Positions 1 through 6,763 are shown, counted from the first letter of the stretch. The stretch: 9,040 bases of DNA from Oligoflexales bacterium (GCA_015232735.1 JADFZC010000015.1:8966-18005); one strand, 5' to 3'. Numbers and translations: made by a program. Notes: a model not told the origin generated them from the letters alone.

Positions 1-114
1 CCAGCGACAGATCCTATATTCGCTTCGCTCATCAGGATACGTCTATGGCGCTTTTCATGCCAGCGACAGATCCTATATTCGCTTCGCTCATCAGGATACG
101 TCTATGGCGCTTTT
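1..114 (-). repeat. Tandem 59-bp repeat, two near-complete units
   Basis: Positions 1-55 and 60-114 are identical over 55 bp, giving a 59-bp period with a 4-base joint (CATG) at 56-59. The left edge of the window may cut off further copies. Read on the minus strand, each unit contains AAAAGCGCCATAGAC, a core from AGACGTATCC to AGGATCT, and GTCGCTGG. A diverged copy lies at 2915-3014 on the plus strand, so this belongs to a dispersed family and is not just a local duplication. It lies downstream of the minus-strand gene that ends at 217. Confidence 0.93.
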
Positions 115-125
115 GCGCCATAGAC
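100..125 (-). repeat. Perfect 11-bp stem hairpin that caps the tandem repeat
   Basis: GTCTATGGCGC (100-110) and GCGCCATAGAC (115-125) are exact reverse complements around a TTTT loop. Transcripts leaving the minus-strand gene that ends at 217 would reach this hairpin about 90 nt after the stop codon. There is no clear U-run after it on either strand, so a canonical Rho-independent terminator is not supported. A 3'-end stabiliser, a pause or Rho-assisted site, or the tip of a mobile palindromic element all fit. The sequence between it and the gene (126-216) is AT-rich with nothing recognisable. A hairpin of the same design occurs at 2915-2940. Confidence 0.85.
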
Positions 126-216
126 TAATTATATCGAAAAACAAAACAGTTCTCCAATTATTAAGATAACCCACATAAAAAAAAGCGAGGCGAGCGACAA
201 CCTTGAAGTCATGCAC

Positions 217-1380
217 CTACACCTGGACTCCTCCACTTTTTTTGTTCAAAATCTTTCTTACCTTGTCCAGCAGTTCCTTTGGTTTTTTAAAATCCCTCGG
301 GGAGAGGGTAACCGCTTTTTCTAGTAATCTCCGCGCCTTATCAAGCTGATTCTGATGAATCTGCGTCAGTGCCAGATTATACCATATTTTATAGGCAAAA
401 GACTTGTCCTTCAGGAAAAACAGCGAAGCCTTGAAGTTCTTTTCGGCTTCATGGTAACTTTTTCTTGAATTACATATTATGGCGAGAAAATTATAAAAAA
501 TTGAAAAATCCTCCGCCTGTGGAAAGGTGGTATTGACTCTTGTTATCGCTACATTCTTGCGTTCCAGTTCCTCATAGTTTATCCAATATGGATCTCCCTC
601 TCCCGGATGATTTTCACTTCTTCCCTCATCCATAAGCAACCCTGTGGTGTTATATATTTTCAAGGCAACGATATCCATGCGCTTGGCAACAGGCAGAAGC
701 AATATATCTTCAATTGTCTTTGTCACTTTGTCCTTATGACCAGCCCTGTGATATATGGAAGCCACAAGCAATCTCGGGGTTATCGATCTTGGATAAGATC
801 TGATCGCCTGATCGGCAGCCTGCAGCGATTCATTCCATTTCTGTATATTAAAAAAGAGTTTTGCCTTTATGAGATGACATATATATCTGTTCTTGTATAT
901 TGGCTGTATCTTATCCAATATTGAGAGGCATTTGACATATTGCCTTTCGATGTAGGCAAATTCGAGTTCCTTGCGCAGCAAAAGGACCTCTCTCGAGGTC
1001 TGGACAAGATGGTTGATTTCTCTTATTATTGAAATGATATTGGAACTTTTGAAATCAGACTTTAAGAGCCACACAAATTCAAAATCATTGAGAAAAAGTA
1101 TATCAAGATCGCTATCGGAAAAATAAAATGCGACGATTGGCGTCACGCAAAAATTCGGTATTGACCTGAATACAGTAATCAGCTCTCTTATTTCAAATAC
1201 TTCATACTTCGTAAAATCGAGGAACAAGACCATATTTTCCAGATTTACGGTCTTGGGGTAACCGTTCTCATCCCTGATAACTTTTGCCGGAATTTGCAGA
1301 AACCTAAAATAGCTGGATATTGCTGAAAACAAAACTTCATTTTTTGTAACGACAATTATATTTAATTCCGTCGATCCCAT
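217..1380 (-). CDS. Receiver-like domain fused to TPR-type repeats, 387 aa
   Basis: Residues about 6-128 look like a degenerate response-regulator receiver. Strand 1 (LNIIVV) is followed by T-K where the metal-binding acidic pair should be. D55 (VLFLD) sits at the phosphoacceptor position and K107 (VWLLK) at the conserved lysine position. Residues about 135-225 and 290-378 are helical and match tetratricopeptide repeats; the last (YKIWYNLALTQ through AVTLSP) is the clearest. There is no signal peptide or membrane segment, so the protein is probably cytosolic. TPRs act as protein-docking scaffolds, so this may be an adaptor or output partner for the nearby CheY/CheX cluster, which is inference. 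ATG at 1380 is the natural start; the upstream GAAAGAG is a weak ribosome site. The gene is divergent from the tandem-CheX gene. Confidence 0.75.
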   Translation of the reverse strand: MGSTELNIIVVTKNEVLFSAISSYFRFLQIPAKVIRDENGYPKTVNLENMVLFLDFTKYEVFEIRELITVFRSIPNFCVTPIVAFYFSDSDLDILFLNDFEFVWLLKSDFKSSNIISIIREINHLVQTSREVLLLRKELEFAYIERQYVKCLSILDKIQPIYKNRYICHLIKAKLFFNIQKWNESLQAADQAIRSYPRSITPRLLVASIYHRAGHKDKVTKTIEDILLLPVAKRMDIVALKIYNTTGLLMDEGRSENHPGEGDPYWINYEELERKNVAITRVNTTFPQAEDFSIFYNFLAIICNSRKSYHEAEKNFKASLFFLKDKSFAYKIWYNLALTQIHQNQLDKARRLLEKAVTLSPRDFKKPKELLDKVRKILNKKSGGVQV

Positions 1381-1457
1381 GGCTCTTTCGTTGTAAAATG
1401 ATCGTTAAGACAAAATTTCATCTCATTCATTTAGCATACATCAAAAATGGCATAACT
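1381..1457. promoter_or_regulatory. Divergent intergenic region, presumed to hold both promoters
   Basis: These 77 bp separate the start of the receiver-TPR gene from the preferred start of the tandem-CheX gene, so promoters for both must lie here or inside the opposing genes. It is AT-rich, but I could not find a well-spaced -35/-10 pair on either strand. If the upstream ATG at 1398 were used, only 17 bp would remain. Confidence 0.4.
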
Positions 1458-2915
1458 ATGAAAGAATTTTTATTTATTGGCCTATCTAATGAGAAGAGAC
1501 AAGCTGTTGAAGACATTTTTAACAGATTCCTTAACATCAGAAACCTGGAGGCCAAAGCCGTCTTCTTCGACAAGATGGCTGCTGTGCTGACATATTGCAA
1601 ATCAGGCCATTTTCCAATATTTTTCATATGTTGCGAAATAGACATAGTAAATAAAAACGCCCTTGTGGCTCTTTTTCACGAGAAATCACTCAAAATTGAC
1701 CATGTAGTAACATTGAAAAAAAATATTATCGCCCTGGCCGGCTCAATGCCCAACTCGCAAATATATCCGGCTGATGAGGATTTTTCTCCGCAATATATTT
1801 TTGACTGCCTCAATAGCCTGATGTATTCACAGGGTATCGAGCTTGATATCAGAATAGCACAAAACATTCTTGTAAGCGTAGTGGATGTCATCAGATCAAA
1901 CACGAAAATTGCCATTCGGGCGCTGAAAATAATAAAGTCCCAGCCCAAAGGAACCAGCAAATGGGATTTTATCTCATGCGTCACTGTCTTCGGAGACGGA
2001 ATAAACGGTGCAATTGTCATAAAAGCCAACAAAAAATTTATTGAGACCGCACTGAAAAATATTATTGGAAACGAGCCTGCGAATCCTTCGGAACCATCAC
2101 TTTACACGGATTTCATGGACGAAACCACAAACCAGATAATAGGTGTATTTCGAAACAATCTGGCTGAACACTCTTATCAGCTTGAGACATCATGGCGTCT
2201 CGTAATCGATGGAGAAAGCCAGAAAATCCTGAACCGTTCTGTCGGAAAATACTATGTATTTCCATTTGATGTCGACGGCAACGCCATGGAGATCGAATTC
2301 TGCTATCAGTCATATTTAAGGTCTATCAAGGAAGACTACAGAGGATTCAGGTCCACATTCGGCAGGAAATGTCTGGATGTGAGAATAGTAAATGCCGTGG
2401 TTGAATCGGTTCTCGACCTGATAAAAATCGTACCGGATCTTTCAGCCAAATGGTCCAATATCGAAAAATATAATTCAAATGATACAACCATGCATAAAAC
2501 ACTGCATTTTTTAAGCTGCGTTGGAAGCCAGGGGGAAATCATATTTTATTTGTCCCTGCCCGAAAACACTCAGGATATTATCCTGTCAAAATATAAAATG
2601 GACAGAAGTTTCTGGGAAGATATCGAAAATGAAATGTATAACCAGCTAAGAGGCAACATAAAAAACAGGCTCAGACCTTTCCACTATTTCATTGAAAATC
2701 AGTTTGAGGCAAAATTCATCGGCACAGACCAGCTGCGAAGTTATTACAGATCCAATGGAAGAAGCGTAAAACTCGAATTTATCATAATAAAGGAAGGCGT
2801 TTCCGAACAAATTGAGATGCAAAACGCTGACCCCTTGTCCTTCAATCTGATAATGGAGGTCAACAGTTCTTTCGCACACAGCTGGTTTGATTTAAGCGAC
2901 TATTTTGACAAATAG
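1458..2915 (+). CDS. Receiver-like domain plus two tandem CheX-type phosphatase domains
   Basis: The frame opens at ATG 1398 (505 aa), but ATG 1458 (485 aa) is preferred. It puts the first beta strand (KEFLFIGL) at the N-terminus and leaves room for promoters; neither start has a good Shine-Dalgarno. Residues are numbered from the 1398 start. About 22-145 is a receiver-like fold with E80 at the usual Asp position (FFICCE) and no conserved lysine. About 148-300 is CheX-like, with D238, E242 and N245 in DFMDETTN and the glycine-rich strand turn GDGINGAIVI. About 326-500 is a second CheX-like domain, with D408, E412 and N415 in DIENEMYN. CheX and CheC proteins dephosphorylate CheY-P through this Glu and Asn. 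The likely role is as a phosphatase or a binding platform for the CheY-like proteins encoded at 3707-4081 and 6764-7132. No membrane segments are seen. The family call rests on motif and topology; overall divergence is high. Confidence 0.75.
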   Translation: MKEFLFIGLSNEKRQAVEDIFNRFLNIRNLEAKAVFFDKMAAVLTYCKSGHFPIFFICCEIDIVNKNALVALFHEKSLKIDHVVTLKKNIIALAGSMPNSQIYPADEDFSPQYIFDCLNSLMYSQGIELDIRIAQNILVSVVDVIRSNTKIAIRALKIIKSQPKGTSKWDFISCVTVFGDGINGAIVIKANKKFIETALKNIIGNEPANPSEPSLYTDFMDETTNQIIGVFRNNLAEHSYQLETSWRLVIDGESQKILNRSVGKYYVFPFDVDGNAMEIEFCYQSYLRSIKEDYRGFRSTFGRKCLDVRIVNAVVESVLDLIKIVPDLSAKWSNIEKYNSNDTTMHKTLHFLSCVGSQGEIIFYLSLPENTQDIILSKYKMDRSFWEDIENEMYNQLRGNIKNRLRPFHYFIENQFEAKFIGTDQLRSYYRSNGRSVKLEFIIIKEGVSEQIEMQNADPLSFNLIMEVNSSFAHSWFDLSDYFDK

Positions 2916-2940
2916 TCTCTGGCACAAAAGTGCCGGAGAC
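2915..2940 (+). repeat. Gene-end hairpin, 11-bp stem with AAAA loop
   Basis: GTCTCTGGCAC (2915-2925) pairs with GTGCCGGAGAC (2930-2940) across an AAAA loop; the only non-Watson-Crick position would be a U-G wobble in plus-strand RNA. The first stem base is the G of the TAG stop codon, so the hairpin sits immediately at the end of the coding region. No U-run follows, so it is not a standard intrinsic terminator. It may still set the 3' end for the convergent genes. Length, loop and flanking GAC match the hairpin at 100-125, although the stem sequence differs. Confidence 0.8.
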
Positions 2941-3014
2941 GTGTCCTGACGAGCGCAGCGAGTATAGGATCTCCCCCGAAATTTCGTCGCTGGCCCCAAA
3001 AAGCGCCAGGGACC
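2926..3014 (+). repeat. Diverged opposite-strand copy of the 59-bp repeat
   Basis: Positions 2937-2972 align with the reverse complement of the left-end repeat core with four substitutions in 36 positions, and GTCGCTGG (2986-2993) is identical. Between them sits a 13-bp insertion (2973-2985) absent from the left-end copies; together with the next G it forms the palindrome CGAAATTTCG (2977-2986). After GTCGCTGG comes CCCCAAAAAGCGCCAGGGAC, which resembles the start of another unit (CATGAAAAGCGCCATAGAC), so the tandem tendency is preserved. The element fills nearly the whole gap between the convergent genes that end at 2915 and 3021. Confidence 0.85.
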
Positions 3015-3020
3015 ATTTCC

Positions 3021-3683
3021 CTACAAAAATTCTATTTCTCCACCATCGGTCACAATCAGATCGCTATGTTCTGTTTTCGTAACTCCGATCAATCTTTCCA
3101 GACTATTTGTATATATTATGGACGAGATCCTGATATGCGAATTGTCAATTTTATATTCGAAGCAATCTTCAAAACTTGGCGTCTCCTTGCTCACTTTGAT
3201 AAAAGCGCTGTTACTTCCAGCTTTTGAAAACTCTTCAGGCAGGGATATCCTGTATATCTCCGGAACCCTGAGACCTCCCCTTTTTTCTATCCCCTCTATT
3301 GACTGTTTTACACCCCCGGCAACCATGTTGCAGAATTCCTTAATATAATCAAGGCATATATCAGGATTATCATAATGATCTTTGAGATCATTATTCCTTT
3401 CCATGAAGGGCTTCATATTTTTTTCTGAAAAATGCACCTTGAACTGAATCTTCAAAGCTTCAGCATATATCATTATTAAAACGAGCCATTTTTCACTTTT
3501 GGGAATTTCACTGGAAGGAATGTTTCTTACAGTGAAATCATCGCGGCAGCAAATAGTTTTGAGGCGGGACGAAGCCACCTCCTGGACGATATTTCTTAAC
3601 CTGGTGCCAGCTTCTTGAATATCATTATCCATTTTTCCACTCCGTATCAATTCAACATTTAATCCGGAAAAACATCCTACCAT
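3021..3683 (-). CDS. CheX-like CheY-P phosphatase (second of the cluster)
   Basis: This 220-aa protein is a diverged paralogue of the one at 6082-6729. FKVHFSEKNM aligns with FKAHFNYKNV, and DYIKEFCNMVAGGVK with DTFREYTNLTAGAIK. D112, E116 and N119 form the D-x3-E-x2-N signature of CheX/CheC phosphatases, in which the Glu and Asn are the catalytic pair acting on phospho-CheY. The C-terminus is a polar tail ending in EIEFL, like GVDFL in the paralogue. The protein is predicted cytosolic. It lies 23 nt after the CheY-like gene at 3707-4081, which makes that regulator its likely substrate. The start is uncertain: ATG 3683 has AGGA only 3-4 nt upstream, while ATG 3632 (203 aa) has GGAG about 7 nt upstream and removes an N-terminal stretch the paralogue does not share. 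Confidence 0.75.
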   Translation of the reverse strand: MVGCFSGLNVELIRSGKMDNDIQEAGTRLRNIVQEVASSRLKTICCRDDFTVRNIPSSEIPKSEKWLVLIMIYAEALKIQFKVHFSEKNMKPFMERNNDLKDHYDNPDICLDYIKEFCNMVAGGVKQSIEGIEKRGGLRVPEIYRISLPEEFSKAGSNSAFIKVSKETPSFEDCFEYKIDNSHIRISSIIYTNSLERLIGVTKTEHSDLIVTDGGEIEFL

Positions 3684-3706
3684 TCTTCCTGGAAATACCC
3701 ATTTAC

Positions 3707-4081
3707 TCAGACTTTTCCAAACGTAGCCTCAATCAGCTTTGCTATAGTAGCTTCATTTATCGGTTTGACAAGCCAACCATTCACACCTATCTGCTTCGCC
3801 TTCTCCTTCATTTGAGATGAGGCCTCAGTGGTACAGATAATAATCCTGGTCGATTTATGCGATGGCATTTTTCTGATTTCGCTACACATCTCCAGACCAT
3901 TCATCCCAGGCATATTGATATCGGCGATGATCAGCTTGATGTCAGGGTCTTTGCGGGCAGCATCAATCCCCTCCTGCGCATCAATTGCATTTATTGCCTG
4001 ACAGTCAAGACTCTCAATAATTCGCTGCATTTGAATGAGGACTATTTTAGCATCATCAACTACCAGAACTTTTCCCCTCAT
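3707..4081 (-). CDS. CheY-like single-domain response regulator (second of the cluster)
   Basis: This 124-aa stand-alone receiver has all catalytic residues: the acidic pair D9-D10 (VLVVDD), phosphoacceptor D54 (LIIADINMP), T84 (IICTTEAS) and K106 (WLVKP). W103 occupies the switch position that is Tyr106 in E. coli CheY. There is no output domain, so it must act by protein contact or as a phosphate carrier or sink. The probable donor is H352 of the kinase encoded just upstream, and the probable phosphatase is the CheX-like protein encoded 23 nt downstream. It is clearly related to the regulator at 6764-7132 but more diverged in its helices, so the two may have different partners. ATG 4081 is preceded by a strong GAGGGGG site with 6-nt spacing. 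The 95-bp gap upstream may carry its own promoter. Confidence 0.96.
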   Translation of the reverse strand: MRGKVLVVDDAKIVLIQMQRIIESLDCQAINAIDAQEGIDAARKDPDIKLIIADINMPGMNGLEMCSEIRKMPSHKSTRIIICTTEASSQMKEKAKQIGVNGWLVKPINEATIAKLIEATFGKV

Positions 4082-4087
4082 TATTGA

Positions 4088-4094
4088 CCCCCTC
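4088..4094 (-). promoter_or_regulatory. Strong ribosome binding site for the second CheY-like gene
   Basis: On the minus strand GAGGGGG lies 6 nt before ATG 4081. It is much stronger than the site in front of the kinase, which may let this regulator be made in excess of the kinase, as is usual for CheY-type proteins. Confidence 0.7.
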
Positions 4095-4132
4095 TTTTAG
4101 CCTTCAAACCGCTCGTCGGCTTAACATTTAAA

Positions 4133-4164
4133 ATTAAAATCCATAAAAATTAACAAATTGTCAA
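4133..4164 (-). promoter_or_regulatory. Possible internal promoter before the second CheY-CheX pair
   Basis: The 95-bp gap between the kinase stop and the next gene is AT-rich and has a perfect TTGACA on the minus strand (4164-4159). The best -10-like match is TTTAAT (4138-4133), but the spacer is 20 bp, longer than ideal. TTGACAATTTGTTAA around the -35 is a near-palindrome and could be an operator. This is a weak call: such gaps also occur inside operons. Confidence 0.25.
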
Positions 4165-4176
4165 TATTCAAAACAA

Positions 4177-6039
4177 TCACTTCTTGGGCTTGATATCTGA
4201 ATTAATTTCAAAAGTAAAAATTGATCCTTTCCCAACAACCGATTCTATTTTCACTCCAGCTGTCCCTCCAAGAATTCTTACTCTTTCATTCACGGCATCA
4301 AGGCCTATTCCACGCCCTGAAATTTCAGTAACTTTTTCCGCCATGGAAAAAGAGGACTTTAAAAGTAACTGAAACAGTTCAGATTCATTCAGCGTTCCGG
4401 CGACTTCCTCAGTCATCATATTCTTGTCGACAGCTGCTTTTCTTATTTTTTCAGGATCTATTCCTCCTCCGTCATCTGAAACCATGAATTTGAGAATGTT
4501 GACGGATTGAGAAGCATGAATCTTTATTTGCCCCTCCTCCGGCTTCTGATGCAGCTTACGGATCTGATTTGTCTCAATTCCATGGTCAATGGCATTGTTG
4601 CAAAGATGTATCAATATCTCGCTTATCTCCGTTCGTAACCAGGCCGGAATATTTATTCCATTCCACTCACATGACAAATTAACCTTCTTGGAAACACTAA
4701 GCGATGTCTTCTCCACAAGGAATCTCAATTGATATTCAAGGTTGGACAGAGGTATCCATTCCTGTTTACTGTCTATCTCCTTGGTTTTCTTGCCTTCTAT
4801 GAAGATGGAGCATATCTTTGTGAACTCATCCCACTCTTCAAGGATTTTCCTATGCATATCATGACATATATGAGTGACTTCACTCTCATTTTCACACATG
4901 GTTCTTAGGATGATCTGTTCGGTGTTATGAACAAGATCCATAAGCAGGGTGAATCCGGCAGTTCTTGCAACCCCCTTTATCGCATGGTATGTGTTGCAAA
5001 TCTGGCCACCCTGTATTTGCGGTTCTTCAAGAAGAACCGTAACCCTCTTCATATAATGCTCAATATCAGATACGCTTGTCCTGAGAAGTGTTTCGTCACA
5101 TGAAGTGATATCGAGAAAATTCCTAGCGATCTTCCCTTCTCTTCTTTCCCTGAGTTCCTTTTCTTCCCTGAGTTTGACCCTCTCAGTAATATCCTCCAGC
5201 ACGATTAATATTTTTTCCACAACTCCTGAGTGAATAATGGGATTGTAAGTAAGGCTAAGCCACTTGGTATCAGATTTCTGTCCGGTGCTGTCATATTCAT
5301 TAACAGGAATTTCTTTTGGAAATTGCGCCTGTGACATGTCAAACCACATTTCATCGTCGCTTAATGAATTGAAAATAAGTTTTACGCCTTCCTGCTGAAC
5401 CCTCGTCAAATCTTTCCATGATCGTCCAAAAATGGCTTCATGGGCATCAACCCCATCAAGATCTTTTCTTTGGAGAAGATATTCCGAATATAAACTATAA
5501 GGCGCTTCAATCTGTTTTTTCTGATTTATCGTGATTATCCCCAGAGGAACTGCCGCAAATACCTTCGCAAGCTTTCTTTCATTTGCCCTTAACTCAGTCA
5601 CATCCCTGCCAATAAGCGCAAATACAGTGCCGCGGCGTGTACTTACACCCGAGTAGTATGTCGCATGCCAGAGGCAGTCAATGAACGGTGATCTGGCATC
5701 TATGGGAAGTTCGAAAGCCACGCCGACACCATCCGGTCCTCCCGATTCAGTCTGCTTCAACTTTTCAAGAAACAGATTCCAGGTTTCCTTCGTGAAAAGC
5801 CTTCTTATATTTTCTTCATACAACGTCTCGGCATTGCATCCTATTATCGTGGCAAGTATCCTGTTACCGCGGATTACGTGACCGTCTTTATCCATGAGCA
5901 GGAAAATATCAGGCATCTCATGAACAAACGACTCCATTGATTCCTTGGACTTTTCTATATCCATAAGGATGTCATGTGTCGCTCTTATGTTATGGCTGGC
6001 AAGTTGATGAAGGTTTTCATTTTTTAGTAATTGCGACAT
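4177..6039 (-). CDS. Soluble CheA-like histidine kinase: PAS-PAS-HPt-ATPase
   Basis: In this 620-aa protein a PAS domain covers about 38-150 (ending GRDVTEL) and a second about 155-287 (ending LEDITERV). A charged helical linker (288-302) leads to an HPt domain (about 305-415) with H352 in YHAIKGVARTAGF, the expected phosphorylation site. A CheA-type ATPase covers about 430-613: N box HLCNNAIDHGIE (N482), G1 DDGGGID (522-528), then SMAEKVTEISGRGIGLDAV and GKGS. The CheA P3 dimerisation and CheW-like P5 domains are absent, as are membrane segments and receptor-binding parts. The usual CheA order is changed: HPt lies between the sensor and the ATPase. The likely role is ATP-dependent phosphorylation of H352 and transfer to the two CheY-like proteins in response to a cytosolic cue. 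It starts 42 nt after the first CheX-like gene, with a weak ribosome site before ATG 6039. Confidence 0.92.
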   Translation of the reverse strand: MSQLLKNENLHQLASHNIRATHDILMDIEKSKESMESFVHEMPDIFLLMDKDGHVIRGNRILATIIGCNAETLYEENIRRLFTKETWNLFLEKLKQTESGGPDGVGVAFELPIDARSPFIDCLWHATYYSGVSTRRGTVFALIGRDVTELRANERKLAKVFAAVPLGIITINQKKQIEAPYSLYSEYLLQRKDLDGVDAHEAIFGRSWKDLTRVQQEGVKLIFNSLSDDEMWFDMSQAQFPKEIPVNEYDSTGQKSDTKWLSLTYNPIIHSGVVEKILIVLEDITERVKLREEKELRERREGKIARNFLDITSCDETLLRTSVSDIEHYMKRVTVLLEEPQIQGGQICNTYHAIKGVARTAGFTLLMDLVHNTEQIILRTMCENESEVTHICHDMHRKILEEWDEFTKICSIFIEGKKTKEIDSKQEWIPLSNLEYQLRFLVEKTSLSVSKKVNLSCEWNGINIPAWLRTEISEILIHLCNNAIDHGIETNQIRKLHQKPEEGQIKIHASQSVNILKFMVSDDGGGIDPEKIRKAAVDKNMMTEEVAGTLNESELFQLLLKSSFSMAEKVTEISGRGIGLDAVNERVRILGGTAGVKIESVVGKGSIFTFEINSDIKPKK

Positions 6040-6081
6040 GCTTAAACTCTACTTTCTGCCTAGTGAAAAACATTGTCCATC

Positions 6082-6729
6082 TTACAGGAAGTCCACGCCA
6101 TCATCTTCATTAGTACTGACTTCCGAACCCTTCGGAGTAAAATTATAATTCTCAACAGGCTGCTCATTGACCACGTCAAACCATACTGTGCAGTTGAATG
6201 TCAAATGCTTGCTCTTGATTCTAAAATAATCATAGTTCCTTCGAGGCTTCAGTGTATCTGAGGATATGATCTCGTCATACCCGCTTGAAAATATGGGAAG
6301 GCTGATACCAGTTACCATATCAAGGGTCTCAAGCTCTCCTTTTATCGCACCGGCTGTAAGGTTGGTATACTCTCTGAAAGTGTCAATTACCAAACCCTTG
6401 GCTCTGGGCGTAAGTTCCTCGGCTCCAGTCAAGACTCTTACAAGAGGCAGAACATTCTTGTAATTGAAATGCGCTTTGAAAGCTATCCTTACATCATTTC
6501 CGGAAACAATGATCATGGCCTGATGAGCGCCATACACGAAAGCATCGATCTTCTCATGATCTTCGGTATGCAAATCGGTGAAACCTGATATGGTCTGGAA
6601 CCTGTCCAGCGCATAATGCCGGATCATGGCTTGAAAAGCAGGCCTTCTGTCTTTTAAAAGCATGTTGCGAACTAATAATTGATTTGCAGATTGCTGTTCG
6701 TTGTTGTTGTTTTCAGACATATCACGCAC
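6082..6729 (-). CDS. CheX-like CheY-P phosphatase (first of the cluster)
   Basis: This 215-aa protein has a charged, asparagine-rich N-terminus (about 1-18), a CheX-like body (about 30-190) and a flexible acidic tail ending NEDDGVDFL. D116, E120 and N123 (DTFREYTNLTAGAIK) form the D-x3-E-x2-N phosphatase signature, followed by a Pro (P145 in GISLP) as in CheC/CheX helices. It should hydrolyse the phosphoryl group of a CheY-like protein in the cytosol, most simply the one encoded 34 nt upstream. It shares core segments and the terminal acidic-Phe-Leu with the protein at 3021-3683. Start: GTG 6729 has AGGA 5 nt upstream; ATG 6720 is in frame and 10 nt from the same AGGA. Either is possible and they differ by three residues. 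It lacks the receiver-like fusion seen in the tandem-CheX protein. Confidence 0.8.
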   Translation of the reverse strand: MRDMSENNNNEQQSANQLLVRNMLLKDRRPAFQAMIRHYALDRFQTISGFTDLHTEDHEKIDAFVYGAHQAMIIVSGNDVRIAFKAHFNYKNVLPLVRVLTGAEELTPRAKGLVIDTFREYTNLTAGAIKGELETLDMVTGISLPIFSSGYDEIISSDTLKPRRNYDYFRIKSKHLTFNCTVWFDVVNEQPVENYNFTPKGSEVSTNEDDGVDFL

Positions 6730-6763
6730 ATCCTATCATTTATTAAGCGACAAAATGATTAAA

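Noticed and set aside
1..125. CRISPR array or integron attC sites at the left end (59-bp period, repeats after genes).
   Set aside because: There are only two units with a 4-base joint and no spacers, which excludes CRISPR. The attC core sequences GTTRRRY and RYYYAAC are absent, and no integrase or cassette pattern is present.
607..924. Plus-strand open frame of 105 codons inside the receiver-TPR gene.
   Set aside because: It lies wholly antisense to a gene with recognisable domains, and its product shows no family features. Similar antisense frames inside the other genes were dismissed for the same reason.
2915..2940. Rho-independent terminator at the end of the tandem-CheX gene.
   Set aside because: The hairpin is strong, but no U-run follows it on either strand, so it is listed as a hairpin within the repeat element.
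2936..2993. Hammerhead-ribozyme-like string in the repeat core (CTGATGA or CTGACGA, then GAA or GAG, then GTC).
   Set aside because: The match is suggestive, including variation at the free N7 position, but the second copy has GAG where GAA is invariant, stem III lacks the required A-U closing pair, and the flanks cannot form stem I.
4177..6039. Standard chemotaxis CheA.
   Set aside because: The ATPase is CheA-type, but there is no N-terminal P1, no P3 and no CheW-like domain, and no chemoreceptor or CheW gene nearby. It is better described as a soluble PAS-HPt-ATPase kinase.
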